A DNA stretch of 20,876 bases. It comes from a virus. The stretch is taken from IMG/VR virus record IMGVR_UViG_3300025425_000198, positions 1 through 20,876 of that record; one strand, given 5' to 3'. The notes under the pieces were generated by a model, which worked only from the letters and a program-made list of their open reading frames with translations, was not told where the DNA came from and did not search any database. Position 1 is the first letter of the stretch. Each line of letters begins with the position of its first letter. Position numbers and translations under genes: made by a program. This document shows positions 6,663 to 11,344 of the stretch, one piece after another.

Positions 6663-6670
6663 TATAAATA
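6663..6670 (+). promoter_or_regulatory. T4-type late promoter TATAAATA
   Basis: The octamer ends 5 bases before the ATG at 6676. That leaves little or no room for a leader, so the transcript for 6676 would be nearly leaderless unless it also arises upstream. Confidence 0.55.
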
Positions 6671-6675
6671 GCTAA

Positions 6676-7056
6676 ATGAAATCCTTTAAAAACTTTAACG
6701 AAGAAATAACTCAAGATCAACTTAATCAGGTAGAGAAGTTTGCCGACAAGTTGTTTAAAAAGGCAAACATCGATGTATCTTTTACACGACATTTCGCCGA
6801 CAGAATGAATGATGAGAGAAATGGAAAACCCATTACTGCTGCAGAGTTAATAAGTCTGTTCAGAAAAGCTTGGAAAAAAATGGGAAAATCTATGGCAGAC
6901 TTTCCAGACAATTTCGAGGCAGTTATTAATGATGTTGCAAACGATGTAAACATACCGTTTGTCATAAACGCACGTCCAAAAGATAAAGAGATGGTCACAA
7001 AGACTATCATGAGAAAGAAAGACTTTAAGTCTAACGACCCTAAAATTAAGGTATGA
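6676..7056 (+). CDS. Late-type protein with MKSFKNF leader
   Basis: 126 residues starting MKSFKNFNEEITQDQLNQ, a capsid-targeting-like N-terminus. The rest is helical and charged: DVSFTRHFADRMNDERNGKPIT, a run resembling 'F..H...R...R......I.' nuclease or toxin-like helices, then RKAWKKMGKS and DVNIPFVINARPKDKEMVTKTI. The central 'FT.HF.DR..DERNG.PI' pattern recalls a family of T4-like virion-associated proteins, but I cannot assign a function. The next gene starts 1 base after the stop with the related leader MKTFKFF. Confidence 0.7.
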   Translation: MKSFKNFNEEITQDQLNQVEKFADKLFKKANIDVSFTRHFADRMNDERNGKPITAAELISLFRKAWKKMGKSMADFPDNFEAVINDVANDVNIPFVINARPKDKEMVTKTIMRKKDFKSNDPKIKV

Positions 7057-7057
7057 T

Positions 7058-7294
7058 ATGAAAACATTTAAATTTTTTAGAGAACAAGATTGCTGGGACG
7101 GCTATAAGAAAGACGGTAAGCAGGACGGTACTGGAAAGAACAAAGGTAAGATGGTTAATAAATGTGTCAAAGAAGATGATTTTGAGCCGCACATGATGTA
7201 TGACCCTAAGACAGGAAAAAGCAAAATGGCAAAGGTTAAAGCAGATCATCTAAAAATGAAAGATATGGGTTGGTCTCACGAAGCACCAAAATAA
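7058..7294 (+). CDS. Small basic late-type protein with CW.GY...NC motif
   Basis: 78 residues starting MKTFKFFREQDCWDGYKKDG. The motif C-W-x-G-Y ... G-K-x-V-x-x-C followed by a YDPKTGKSKMAK repeat-like segment is one I recall in several T4-like phage proteins, where it appears as a short recurrent module near conserved 'Y.DMGW' ends (here MKDMGWSHEAPK). Very Lys-rich. It may be an internal head protein. An early promoter starts 4 bases after its stop. Confidence 0.7.
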   Translation: MKTFKFFREQDCWDGYKKDGKQDGTGKNKGKMVNKCVKEDDFEPHMMYDPKTGKSKMAKVKADHLKMKDMGWSHEAPK

Positions 7295-7297
7295 AGG

Positions 7298-7326
7298 TTG
7301 ACAAAGGTGTAAAAACCTGTTATAAT
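7298..7326 (+). promoter_or_regulatory. Sigma70-type early promoter at the left edge of the tRNA region
   Basis: TTGACA (7298-7303), 17 bases, TATAAT (7321-7326). Its transcript would meet the terminator at 7473 before reaching the first tRNA. Confidence 0.88.
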
Positions 7327-7350
7327 AACTATATATTAAATAATAAAACG

Positions 7351-7358
7351 TATAAATA
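7351..7358 (+). promoter_or_regulatory. T4-type late promoter TATAAATA
   Basis: The octamer lies 6 bases before the ATG at 7364, the same close spacing as at 6663. Confidence 0.5.
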
Positions 7359-7363
7359 AACAT

Positions 7364-7438
7364 ATGAAAACATTAATTTTAAAACTAGAACAACTCTTAA
7401 AACACGAGAAATTGTGTAGCGGGGATGCATTGTCTTAA
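7364..7438 (+). CDS. 24-residue small peptide
   Basis: ATG start, MKTLILKLEQLLKHEKLCSG... and stop TAA at 7436. It sits between an early and a late promoter on one side and a strong terminator on the other, so it is the only candidate product of this short unit. The N-terminal half is an amphipathic, possibly coiled helix (LILKLEQLL). No clear ribosome site is seen, so it may instead be a non-coding leader. Confidence 0.4.
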   Translation: MKTLILKLEQLLKHEKLCSGDALS

Positions 7439-7472
7439 AGAAAGTAACAAACTTATAATAAGAGACAACGTT

Positions 7473-7503
7473 AACCCGCCATAGAAATATCGCGGGTTTT
7501 TTT
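7473..7503 (+). terminator. Strong Rho-independent terminator
   Basis: AACCCGC (7473-7479) pairs with GCGGGTT (7492-7498) around a 12-base loop and is followed by TTTTTTT. Confidence 0.88.
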
Positions 7504-7523
7504 ATGGGTAGAATATATTTTGG

Positions 7524-7599
7524 GGTGTGATAGGTGTAATTGGAAGCATGCATGACTGTGACTCATGAGGGTTGGGTTCGAAACCCAGATTACACCCCA
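7524..7599 (+). tRNA. tRNA-His (GTG)
   Basis: Acceptor GTGTGAT pairs with ATTACAC; there is an extra G(-1) opposite discriminator C73, the histidine identity pair, and CCA is encoded. The anticodon stem CATGA/TCATG carries loop CTGTGAC; the T-loop TTCGAAA is canonical. The flanks continue the stem: AATATATTTTGG before and CCAAAATATATT after are exact complements. Confidence 0.9.
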
Positions 7600-7619
7600 A
7601 AATATATTAAAAGAATTAT

Positions 7620-7697
7620 ACATCTGTCTGCTAACTGGAATAGGCAACTTGACTTTCAATCAGGGAAATGCGGGTTCGATCCCCGTCAGATGTACCA
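7620..7697 (+). tRNA. tRNA-Glu (TTC), first copy
   Basis: Acceptor ACATCTG/CAGATGT, discriminator A, encoded CCA. Anticodon arm CTTGA-CTTTCAA-TCAGG. T-arm GCGGG-TTCGATC-CCCGT. The D-arm is slightly enlarged. Confidence 0.88.
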
Positions 7698-7711
7698 AAT
7701 AAGAGAATAGT

Positions 7712-7939
7712 ATGATGGTTATATGGAAAACAATGCCCGTTATGATTAAGGTCAAAATGCAACATCTTCGTAAGATGGGTAAAGGTAAACTTGCCAATAG
7801 TCATATTATGGATAATGGCGAGGTGCCAGTTGCTGTATTTAATGAGATCACTAATTTGATGATGGGAGTTGATAATAACCGCGGGACTGCTTACGCTTGC
7901 CGCAACCGTCTACGATATAGAAAAAGAAAAACAACTTAA
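7712..7939 (+). CDS. Small basic hypothetical protein between tRNAs
   Basis: 75 residues, Met- and Lys-rich at the start (MMVIWKTMPVMIKVKMQHLRKMGKGK), with a middle segment NGEVPVAVFNEITNLMMG and a basic end RYRKRKTT. The first ATG at 7712 has GAGAATAG upstream; another ATG at 7733 is possible. The 'AVFNEIT' segment looks like ordered protein. No family recognised. It fills the gap between tRNA-Glu and tRNA-Leu. Confidence 0.5.
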   Translation: MMVIWKTMPVMIKVKMQHLRKMGKGKLANSHIMDNGEVPVAVFNEITNLMMGVDNNRGTAYACRNRLRYRKRKTT

Positions 7940-7956
7940 TAAGTTGAGGATTTAAT

Positions 7957-8039
7957 GCGAGGGTGGCTAATGAGAATTGGCAGATCTACTGGTTTTAGAA
8001 ACCAGGCCTTTGAGGGTTCGAGTCCCTCTCCTCGTACCA
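7957..8039 (+). tRNA. tRNA-Leu-like (TAG) with short variable loop
   Basis: Acceptor GCGAGGG/TCCTCGT (wobble ends), discriminator A, encoded CCA. Anticodon arm CTGGT-TTTAGAA-ACCAG; T-arm GAGGG-TTCGAGT-CCCTC. The variable loop is only 6 bases, unlike the long arm of bacterial tRNA-Leu, while the D-arm is enlarged. Confidence 0.82.
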
Positions 8040-8075
8040 AAATGCGTGAACGCTACACGATAACAAAGCGGACCT

Positions 8076-8151
8076 GGGTCCATAATATAAAGGGCAATTA
8101 TCCCGGACTTTTAATCCGGTTATCAGAGTTCGAATCTCTGTGGACCCACCA
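8076..8151 (+). tRNA. tRNA-Lys (TTT)
   Basis: Acceptor GGGTCCA/TGGACCC, A73, CCA. Anticodon arm CCGGA-CTTTTAA-TCCGG; T-arm CAGAG-TTCGAAT-CTCTG. All standard. Confidence 0.92.
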
Positions 8152-8157
8152 TTTTAC

Positions 8158-8232
8158 GTCTCTATGGATTACCGGTTAGATCACTTGGCTTTCACCCAAG
8201 AGTAGGGGGTTCGATTCCCCCTAGAGACACCA
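8158..8232 (+). tRNA. tRNA-Glu (TTC), second copy
   Basis: Acceptor GTCTCTA/TAGAGAC, A73, CCA. Anticodon arm CTTGG-CTTTCAC-CCAAG; T-arm GGGGG-TTCGATT-CCCCC. Clearly distinct in sequence from the first Glu gene at 7620. Confidence 0.92.
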
Positions 8233-8259
8233 AATTAATCTGACTTAGGTTAGAATAAT

Positions 8260-8337
8260 ACCACCATACCCCAATTGGCAGAGGGGACTGTTTCAAAAGT
8301 AGTTAATGTCTCGGTTCGAATCCGAGTGGTGGTACCA
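8260..8337 (+). tRNA. tRNA-Leu-like (CAA) with short variable loop
   Basis: Acceptor ACCACCA/TGGTGGT, A73, CCA. D-stem CCCC/GGGG. Anticodon arm ACTGT-TTCAAAA-GTAGT; variable loop of 6 bases; T-arm CTCGG-TTCGAAT-CCGAG. Confidence 0.85.
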
Positions 8338-8343
8338 AATTAT

Positions 8344-8420
8344 GCGTCGGTGGTCCAATTGGCAGAGGCGCTGGACTTAAAATCCAGATGTTGCGGGTTC
8401 GACTCCCGCTCGACGTACCA
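8344..8420 (+). tRNA. tRNA-Leu-like (TAA) with short variable loop
   Basis: Acceptor GCGTCGG/TCGACGT, A73, CCA. Anticodon arm CTGGA-CTTAAAA-TCCAG; variable loop ATGTT; T-arm GCGGG-TTCGACT-CCCGC. Third leucine anticodon without a long variable arm. Confidence 0.87.
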
Positions 8421-8445
8421 TTTTAAACAGGAAACAGGAAATATT

Positions 8446-8667
8446 ATGAATATCAAAGACATGGTCAAGAACAAGCAAGTAACCTTCCAATATTACAGAG
8501 AAGGGGAATTGTGGTACTCTACTGCTTGTGGTTTTAATTTCCCAGTACCTATTGCTGATGTGGGCGGCGCTTCATTAATGGCCTCAGATCGGGCCATTAT
8601 GTTTATGAGGTGGATCAGAAAGCACATTACTATGCTGCAGTCCGCAAAGCAAGCAGAGATATCGTGA
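8446..8667 (+). CDS. Conserved small T4-like phage protein
   Basis: 73 residues with an AGGAAACAGGAA ribosome site; a longer frame upstream runs through tRNA-Leu and is rejected. The sequence MNIKDMVKNKQVTFQYYREGEL, WYSTACGFNFPVPIADVGGAS and AIMFMRWIRKH matches a family I recall from T4-like phages ('V.F..YR.GELWY.T..GF.FPVPI.D'). Function unknown. It overlaps the start of the IscA-like gene by GTGA, so the two are probably translated together. Confidence 0.78.
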   Translation: MNIKDMVKNKQVTFQYYREGELWYSTACGFNFPVPIADVGGASLMASDRAIMFMRWIRKHITMLQSAKQAEIS

Positions 8668-9053
8668 ATATCGAGCCAGACATAAATTTCAATATACCTG
8701 CACAAAAACTTGAGGTTGTGGGTTTGACATTAACCAAAGATGCATCACAATTTATCAAATGGGAGATTGATAACCGTGGAATCGAGACTATAGGAGTTCG
8801 ATTTGGTGTAGAAGGTGCTGGTTGTGGTGGTTATCAATATCTGGTTGAATTCGTGGAGACGCCTGATGAATATGATTACAAGTTCACGGATGCTCATGAC
8901 GGCGTGTCTATATTTGTTGATAAGAAATCTATATTGTTTATCGATGGAATGGAAGTTGACTACGTTAAGAAACTATTCGAGTCTGGCTTGACATTTAACA
9001 ATCCACTGGCAGGACAGGCATGTGGATGTGGTGAATCATTTAGTTTAAAATAA
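8664..9053 (+). CDS. IscA/ErpA-like A-type iron-sulfur carrier
   Basis: The likely start is the GTG at 8664, overlapping the previous stop (GTGA); a GTG at 8610 would overlap the previous gene by 58 bases. The 129-residue product contains the three conserved cysteines of A-type carriers: GAGCGGYQYLVEF in the middle and ACGCGESF at the C-terminus (the C...CGC signature). ILFIDG and GLTFNNPLAGQ are also family features. It binds iron or an Fe-S cluster and passes it to apo-proteins in the cytoplasm. About 20 extra residues precede the usual start of the fold. Such genes occur in other marine T4-like phages. Confidence 0.9.
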   Translation: MNIEPDINFNIPAQKLEVVGLTLTKDASQFIKWEIDNRGIETIGVRFGVEGAGCGGYQYLVEFVETPDEYDYKFTDAHDGVSIFVDKKSILFIDGMEVDYVKKLFESGLTFNNPLAGQACGCGESFSLK

Positions 9054-9101
9054 ATTTAGATTAAGCACAAAACTTGTATATATAATACATAACCAAAATT
9101 A

Positions 9102-9212
9102 ATGAGCAAAATGACTTCCCTAAGACAACAGTTTATATCGATTCAATATCCGACGATCAATGATCGCGGCAATTGGGCGAGCATGGCCGATATTGGCTTG
9201 GGGAAAGTATAA
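9102..9212 (+). CDS. 36-residue hypothetical protein
   Basis: ATG start, MSKMTSLRQQFISIQYPTIN, then DRGNWASMADIGLGKV and TAA. It lies between the IscA-like gene and a strong terminator, about 16 bases after a TATAATACAT that could be a -10 element. The amino-acid mix is ordinary, but nothing confirms translation and no good ribosome site is seen. Confidence 0.35.
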   Translation: MSKMTSLRQQFISIQYPTINDRGNWASMADIGLGKV

Positions 9213-9242
9213 CTTGATATAAAAACCATATTCAAGAATACC

Positions 9243-9276
9243 AAACCCCAACTCTTCACAGATTGGGGTTTTTTTT
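9243..9276 (+). terminator. Strong Rho-independent terminator
   Basis: AAACCCCAA (9243-9251) pairs with TTGGGGTTT (9263-9271) around an 11-base loop and runs into eight Ts (9269-9276). Confidence 0.92.
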
Positions 9277-9301
9277 GGACTGAATAAATTAAAAATAAAG
9301 G

Positions 9302-9330
9302 TTGACATAGGCACAAAATCCTGTTATAAT
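9302..9330 (+). promoter_or_regulatory. Sigma70-type promoter driving tRNA-Ile
   Basis: TTGACA, 17 bases, TATAAT (9325-9330). The tRNA starts 26 bases after the -10, so its primary transcript has only a short leader (GGAAATGAGAAATTAT). Confidence 0.9.
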
Positions 9331-9355
9331 AAATGTATAGGAAATGAGAAATTAT

Positions 9356-9429
9356 TCTCGATTAGCTCAAAGGTAGAGCATTCGGCTGATAACCGAACGA
9401 CGGTGGATCGTTACCATCATTGAGAACCA
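9356..9429 (+). tRNA. tRNA-Ile (GAT) with non-canonical T-loop
   Basis: Acceptor TCTCGAT/ATTGAGA, A73, CCA. D-arm GCTC/GAGC; anticodon arm TTCGG-CTGATAA-CCGAA. The T-arm is GGTGG-ATCGTTA-CCATC: A replaces T54 and T replaces A58. Confidence 0.9.
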
Positions 9430-9431
9430 AA

Positions 9432-9445
9432 TTATATCGATATAA
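9432..9445. promoter_or_regulatory. Palindrome TTATATCGATATAA upstream of an early promoter
   Basis: Perfect 14-base palindrome 31 bases before a -35. The same palindrome occurs at 17699-17712 and, extended to 16 bases, at 13705-13720, each time upstream of an early promoter. Candidate operator or UP-like element. Confidence 0.6.
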
Positions 9446-9476
9446 CCATAAGTTCTAACTAAACTGAAATTAGTTG

Positions 9477-9505
9477 TTGACATATTGCCGGGACTATGGT
9501 ATAAT
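9477..9505 (+). promoter_or_regulatory. Sigma70-type promoter with dyad at the -35
   Basis: TTGACA (9477-9482), 17 bases, TATAAT (9500-9505). Immediately upstream AACTAA...TTAGTT forms a dyad abutting the -35. Confidence 0.9.
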
Positions 9506-9530
9506 ACATGTATAGAAATTGAGAAATATT

Positions 9531-9698
9531 ATGATACAGAATAAATTCAAATCCAAGGTAACTAAATTGTTATTAAAATGGGGAAACAATGAGAATGATG
9601 TAGCAAAAATGCTTGATAATAATTATGAATATGCTGTAAAGACGTACAGTCAAGCTAAACCCGCTTCCATCGCTGATATCATTAGTTCACTACGATAA
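9531..9698 (+). CDS. Small conserved phage protein (55 residues)
   Basis: Starts 25 bases after the promoter -10 with TTGAGAAATATT as ribosome site. The product begins MIQNKFKSKVTKLLLKWGNN, then ENDVAKMLDNNYEYAVKTY and AKPASIADIISSL. It looks like a compact three-helix protein, and I recall small T4-like phage proteins with 'KWGN...DV..M...NYEY......A.PS..AD..SSL'. Function unknown. It has its own promoter and no downstream gene in the unit. Confidence 0.72.
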   Translation: MIQNKFKSKVTKLLLKWGNNENDVAKMLDNNYEYAVKTYSQAKPASIADIISSLR

Positions 9699-9735
9699 GT
9701 ACTGAATCTAATTATAAGAATATTGCAATTAGTTG

Positions 9736-9764
9736 TTGACACAGGTACTAAATCCTGTTATAAT
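9736..9764 (+). promoter_or_regulatory. Sigma70-type promoter of a short unit
   Basis: TTGACA (9736-9741), 17 bases, TATAAT (9759-9764). CTAATT...AATTAG dyad upstream. The transcript would end at the terminator at 9873, about 130 nt. Confidence 0.88.
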
Positions 9765-9792
9765 GAATGTATAGGAAATTGGGAATTTGTAA

Positions 9793-9840
9793 ATGCTGAT
9801 CAAGAATCAAGAATTAAGAATTCCTTTAGTTGAAAAATAG
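9793..9840 (+). CDS. 15-residue peptide or part of a small RNA
   Basis: ATG...TAG encodes MLIKNQELRIPLVEK. It is the only in-register frame of the short unit between the promoter at 9736 and the terminator at 9873. The leader GGAAATTGGGAATTTGTAA resembles those of real early genes, so translation is possible. The unit may instead make a roughly 130-nt non-coding RNA. Confidence 0.25.
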   Translation: MLIKNQELRIPLVEK

Positions 9841-9872
9841 AAAAATATAGAAGAAGACGACATAAGATATGG

Positions 9873-9904
9873 TTAAGGCCTGCAAATCAGGCCTTAATTT
9901 TCTT
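9873..9904 (+). terminator. Rho-independent terminator
   Basis: TTAAGGCCTG (9873-9882), loop CAAAT, CAGGCCTTAA (9888-9897): a perfect 10-base stem followed by TTTTCTTT. Confidence 0.88.
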
Positions 9905-9947
9905 TATAATTATAACGATATAACAATTAATTATAAAGAAAATTAAG
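9893..9947. repeat. Perfect 20-base inverted repeat
   Basis: CTTAATTTTCTTTATAATTA (9893-9912) is the exact complement of 9928-9947, loop 15 bases. The loop holds ACGATATAACAA, the half-palindrome found near other early promoters. It overlaps the terminator on the left and ends 8 bases before the next -35. Confidence 0.88.
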
Positions 9948-9955
9948 AAAAAAGA

Positions 9956-9984
9956 TTGACAAGTTCGAAAAACCATGTTATAAT
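9956..9984 (+). promoter_or_regulatory. Sigma70-type promoter
   Basis: TTGACA (9956-9961), 17 bases, TATAAT (9979-9984); leader ATAAGAAATAAGAAAT follows. Confidence 0.9.
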
Positions 9985-10058
9985 ACATGTATAAGAAATA
10001 AGAAATACATCGGGGTGTTCCTCTGATGAATGATCTTCAATAAATTAGAATATACAAA

Positions 10059-10096
10059 GCGGTGATTCGCTAACTATTTGATGATAGAATCACCGC
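10059..10096 (+). other. Leader region with a 10-base-stem hairpin and possible leader peptides
   Basis: GCGGTGATTC (10059-10068) pairs exactly with GAATCACCGC (10087-10096). It sits in the leader between the promoter at 9956 and the gene at 10176. A 20-codon frame (10103-10165, MIGASAQLLG...) follows with GAGGAT before its ATG and ends within the AGGAGG of the next gene. This is possibly a regulatory leader. Confidence 0.5.
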
Positions 10097-10175
10097 GAGG
10101 ATATGATTGGTGCGAGTGCTCAGTTGCTGGGCAGCCAATCAGATGCCTTTATTAATCTTTCATAGGAGGAACGGG

Positions 10176-10421
10176 ATGAAAAATCCAGTGGCAAAACATG
10201 CTCGTACTTATAACAAGTCTGTTGTAATGCGTGACAAGAAAAAAGATTATACTCGAAAGGGTAAGTCAAATTTTAAGAAAACAATCAAAGATTACTTTTT
10301 AATGGTAATAACGCTGCATATGGTTTGCAGATCACCATCAAAAAGTATTCTTACGATTCAACTGAGATGTCAGTGCTGCAGCAACAATTTTTATAAACTT
10401 TCTTTGAGTTCGAACTCTTGA
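10176..10421 (+). CDS. Small basic T4-like phage protein, C-terminus probably altered
   Basis: A perfect AGGAGG lies 7 bases before this ATG, so it is chosen over any upstream GTG. The first about 40 residues, MKNPVAKHARTYNKSVVMRD, KKKDYTRKGKSNFKK, match a short basic family I recall in T4-like phages ('MKNPVAKN.RKFNKS.V..DRKK...RG'), whose members usually end soon afterwards. Here the frame runs on for about another 40 residues of unlikely composition (CRSPSKSIL..., RCQCCSNN) to 10421. A lost stop or frameshift near 10300 is a reasonable reading. Function unknown. Confidence 0.65.
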   Translation: MKNPVAKHARTYNKSVVMRDKKKDYTRKGKSNFKKTIKDYFLMVITLHMVCRSPSKSILTIQLRCQCCSNNFYKLSLSSNS

Positions 10422-10497
10422 TCGTAGAAAAAAAATTGTAAATCATCTAAGGAGGAACTCAGCTGCCTTATAAAAAAATACGGTTGAGCCAATTTAT

Positions 10498-10574
10498 TCC
10501 AAACGGGCCCTCTAGGTGGGGGCATTGCACTGTTAATGCAAGCGTGCTAGGATCGTAGCCTAGGTTTGGAGCCA
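10498..10574 (+). tRNA. tRNA-Asn (GTT) with non-canonical T-loop
   Basis: Acceptor TCCAAAC/GTTTGGA, G73 (the asparagine discriminator), CCA. D-arm GCCC/GGGC; anticodon arm TTGCA-CTGTTAA-TGCAA. The T-arm CTAGG-ATCGTAG-CCTAG again has A54 and T58. Confidence 0.9.
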
Positions 10575-10618
10575 ATTTTTAAAACAGTAACAACAGCAAT
10601 GTTACTGTGCAATTTAAT

Positions 10619-10773
10619 GTTCCCGTAGTCTAATTGGATAGGCACGTTGCAATAAGTCGATATAAGGTAACGTGTATATTACATGATAACAAATAATGCG
10701 TGTATGGTAAAACTGGAAATCACACGATTCTTCTAAAGTCAAGTTCAGGGTTCGAGTCCTATCGGGAATGCCA
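10619..10773 (+). tRNA. Interrupted tRNA-Arg (TCT)
   Basis: Acceptor GTTCCCG (10619-10625) pairs with CGGGAAT (10763-10769), followed by G73 and CCA. The D-arm GTCT/AGGC is complete. About 80 extra bases (10645-10724) then separate position 26 from the anticodon arm GATT-CTTCTAA-AGTC. The T-loop TTCGAGT is canonical, but only about three T-stem pairs form. The insert has two self-pairing segments (CACGTT/AACGTG, CGTGT/ACACG). It is either an intron-like insertion or a decaying gene. Confidence 0.6.
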
Positions 10774-10777
10774 AAAC

Positions 10778-10852
10778 GCCCCTAAAGCATAAAAGGTGAT
10801 GCACCGGTTTTGTAATCCGGATAAGTTGGTTCGATTCCGACTAGGGGCTCCA
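10778..10852 (+). tRNA. tRNA-Thr (TGT)
   Basis: Acceptor GCCCCTA/TAGGGGC, T73, CCA. D-arm GCAT/ATGC; anticodon arm CCGGT-TTTGTAA-TCCGG with a T-T mismatch next to the loop; T-arm GTTGG-TTCGATT-CCGAC. Confidence 0.88.
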
Positions 10853-10857
10853 ATTAC

Positions 10858-10933
10858 GCGTCTTAGGCAGTTGTGGTCAATGCGCTGGTTTGAAGAACCA
10901 GATAACGAGGTTCGATTCCTCGAGGACGCACCA
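10858..10933 (+). tRNA. tRNA-Phe (GAA)
   Basis: Acceptor GCGTCTT/AGGACGC, A73, CCA. Anticodon arm CTGGT-TTGAAGA-ACCAG; T-arm CGAGG-TTCGATT-CCTCG. Confidence 0.92.
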
Positions 10934-10950
10934 AATTTAGAATATTGTGT

Positions 10951-11110
10951 CAGGGTGTAGGTTAGCTTGGTAAGTCACGTTTATAGAGCATTTAGTCCGG
11001 GCGTAGCTGAGCTTGGTTTAGTACCGCGTTTGGAACGCGGAGACGCTGGTTCGAATCCAGCCGTCCTGACTAAATGCTTTAGATGGATGGTTCGAGTCCA
11101 ACCATCCTGA
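10951..11110 (+). pseudogene. Outer Pro-like tRNA split by an inner tRNA-Pro
   Basis: Acceptor CAGGGTG (10951-10957) pairs with CATCCTG (11103-11109); the D-arm GGTT/AGTC and a T-arm GATGG-TTCGAGT-CCAAC (one mismatch) are present, A73, but CAG instead of CCA. No anticodon arm exists: in its place stands a 13-base-pair stem (10985-10997 with 11068-11080) capped by the complete tRNA-Pro at 10997. Its halves resemble those of the inner Pro gene. Confidence 0.6.
10997..11069 (+). tRNA. tRNA-Pro (TGG), nested
   Basis: Acceptor CCGGGCG/CGTCCTG with one C-T mismatch, A73, CTA where CCA would be. Anticodon arm CCGCG-TTTGGAA-CGCGG; T-arm GCTGG-TTCGAAT-CCAGC. The acceptor stem continues outward through AGCATTTAGTC/GACTAAATGCT. 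Confidence 0.85.
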
Positions 11111-11128
11111 CAGAATATTTTAAATTAA

Positions 11129-11204
11129 GACCCTTTAGCTCAATCGGGAGAGCGCCACCCTGTCAAGGTGGAGGCAACGAGATCAAAACTCGTAAGGGTC
11201 GCCA
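11129..11204 (+). tRNA. tRNA-Asp (GTC) with A54 T-loop
   Basis: Acceptor GACCCTT/AAGGGTC, G73, CCA. D-arm GCTC/GAGC; anticodon arm CCACC-CTGTCAA-GGTGG; T-arm ACGAG-ATCAAAA-CTCGT (A54, A58 kept). Confidence 0.92.
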
Positions 11205-11243
11205 ACATGTAGATGCTACCACTTTGTACAAGGTGATCAGCAA

Positions 11244-11266
11244 GGCGAATGGAAAGTTTGCCGCCA
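11244..11266 (+). other. tRNA-acceptor-like minihelix ending in GCCA
   Basis: GGCGAA (11244-11249) pairs with TTTGCC (11257-11262) and is followed by G plus CCA. Upstream, CACTTTG/CAAGGTG forms a second hairpin (11220-11235). Together they fill 11205-11266 but do not make a cloverleaf. Probably a tRNA remnant. Confidence 0.35.
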
Positions 11267-11273
11267 ATTTATA

Positions 11274-11337
11274 GAGAGTACAATGTTAAGTCCCTATACG
11301 GGAATCATAGTCAGGTTCAAGTCCTGCGCTCTCGACC
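11274..11337 (+). pseudogene. tRNA-like element lacking a D-arm
   Basis: GAGAGT (11274-11279) pairs with GCTCTC (11328-11333), then GACC. An anticodon-like arm AGTCC-CTATACG-GGAAT and a T-arm CAGG-TTCAAGT-CCTG are present, but only about 8 bases lie where a D-arm should be. The anticodon would be ATA. A deleted tRNA gene is the simplest reading. Confidence 0.4.
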
Positions 11338-11344
11338 TTTTTAA

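Noticed and set aside
7955-8179. Open frame of 74 codons
   Set aside because: It runs through tRNA-Leu and tRNA-Lys; the tRNAs explain the sequence.
10351-10427. A possible tRNA with acceptor TTACGAT/ATCGTAG and a GAGTTCGAACTC T-arm-like palindrome
   Set aside because: The T-stem does not pair correctly with a 7-base loop, no anticodon arm is found and there is no CCA.
11083-11274. Open frame across tRNA-Asp
   Set aside because: It covers tRNA sequence, has no ribosome site and no protein-like pattern.
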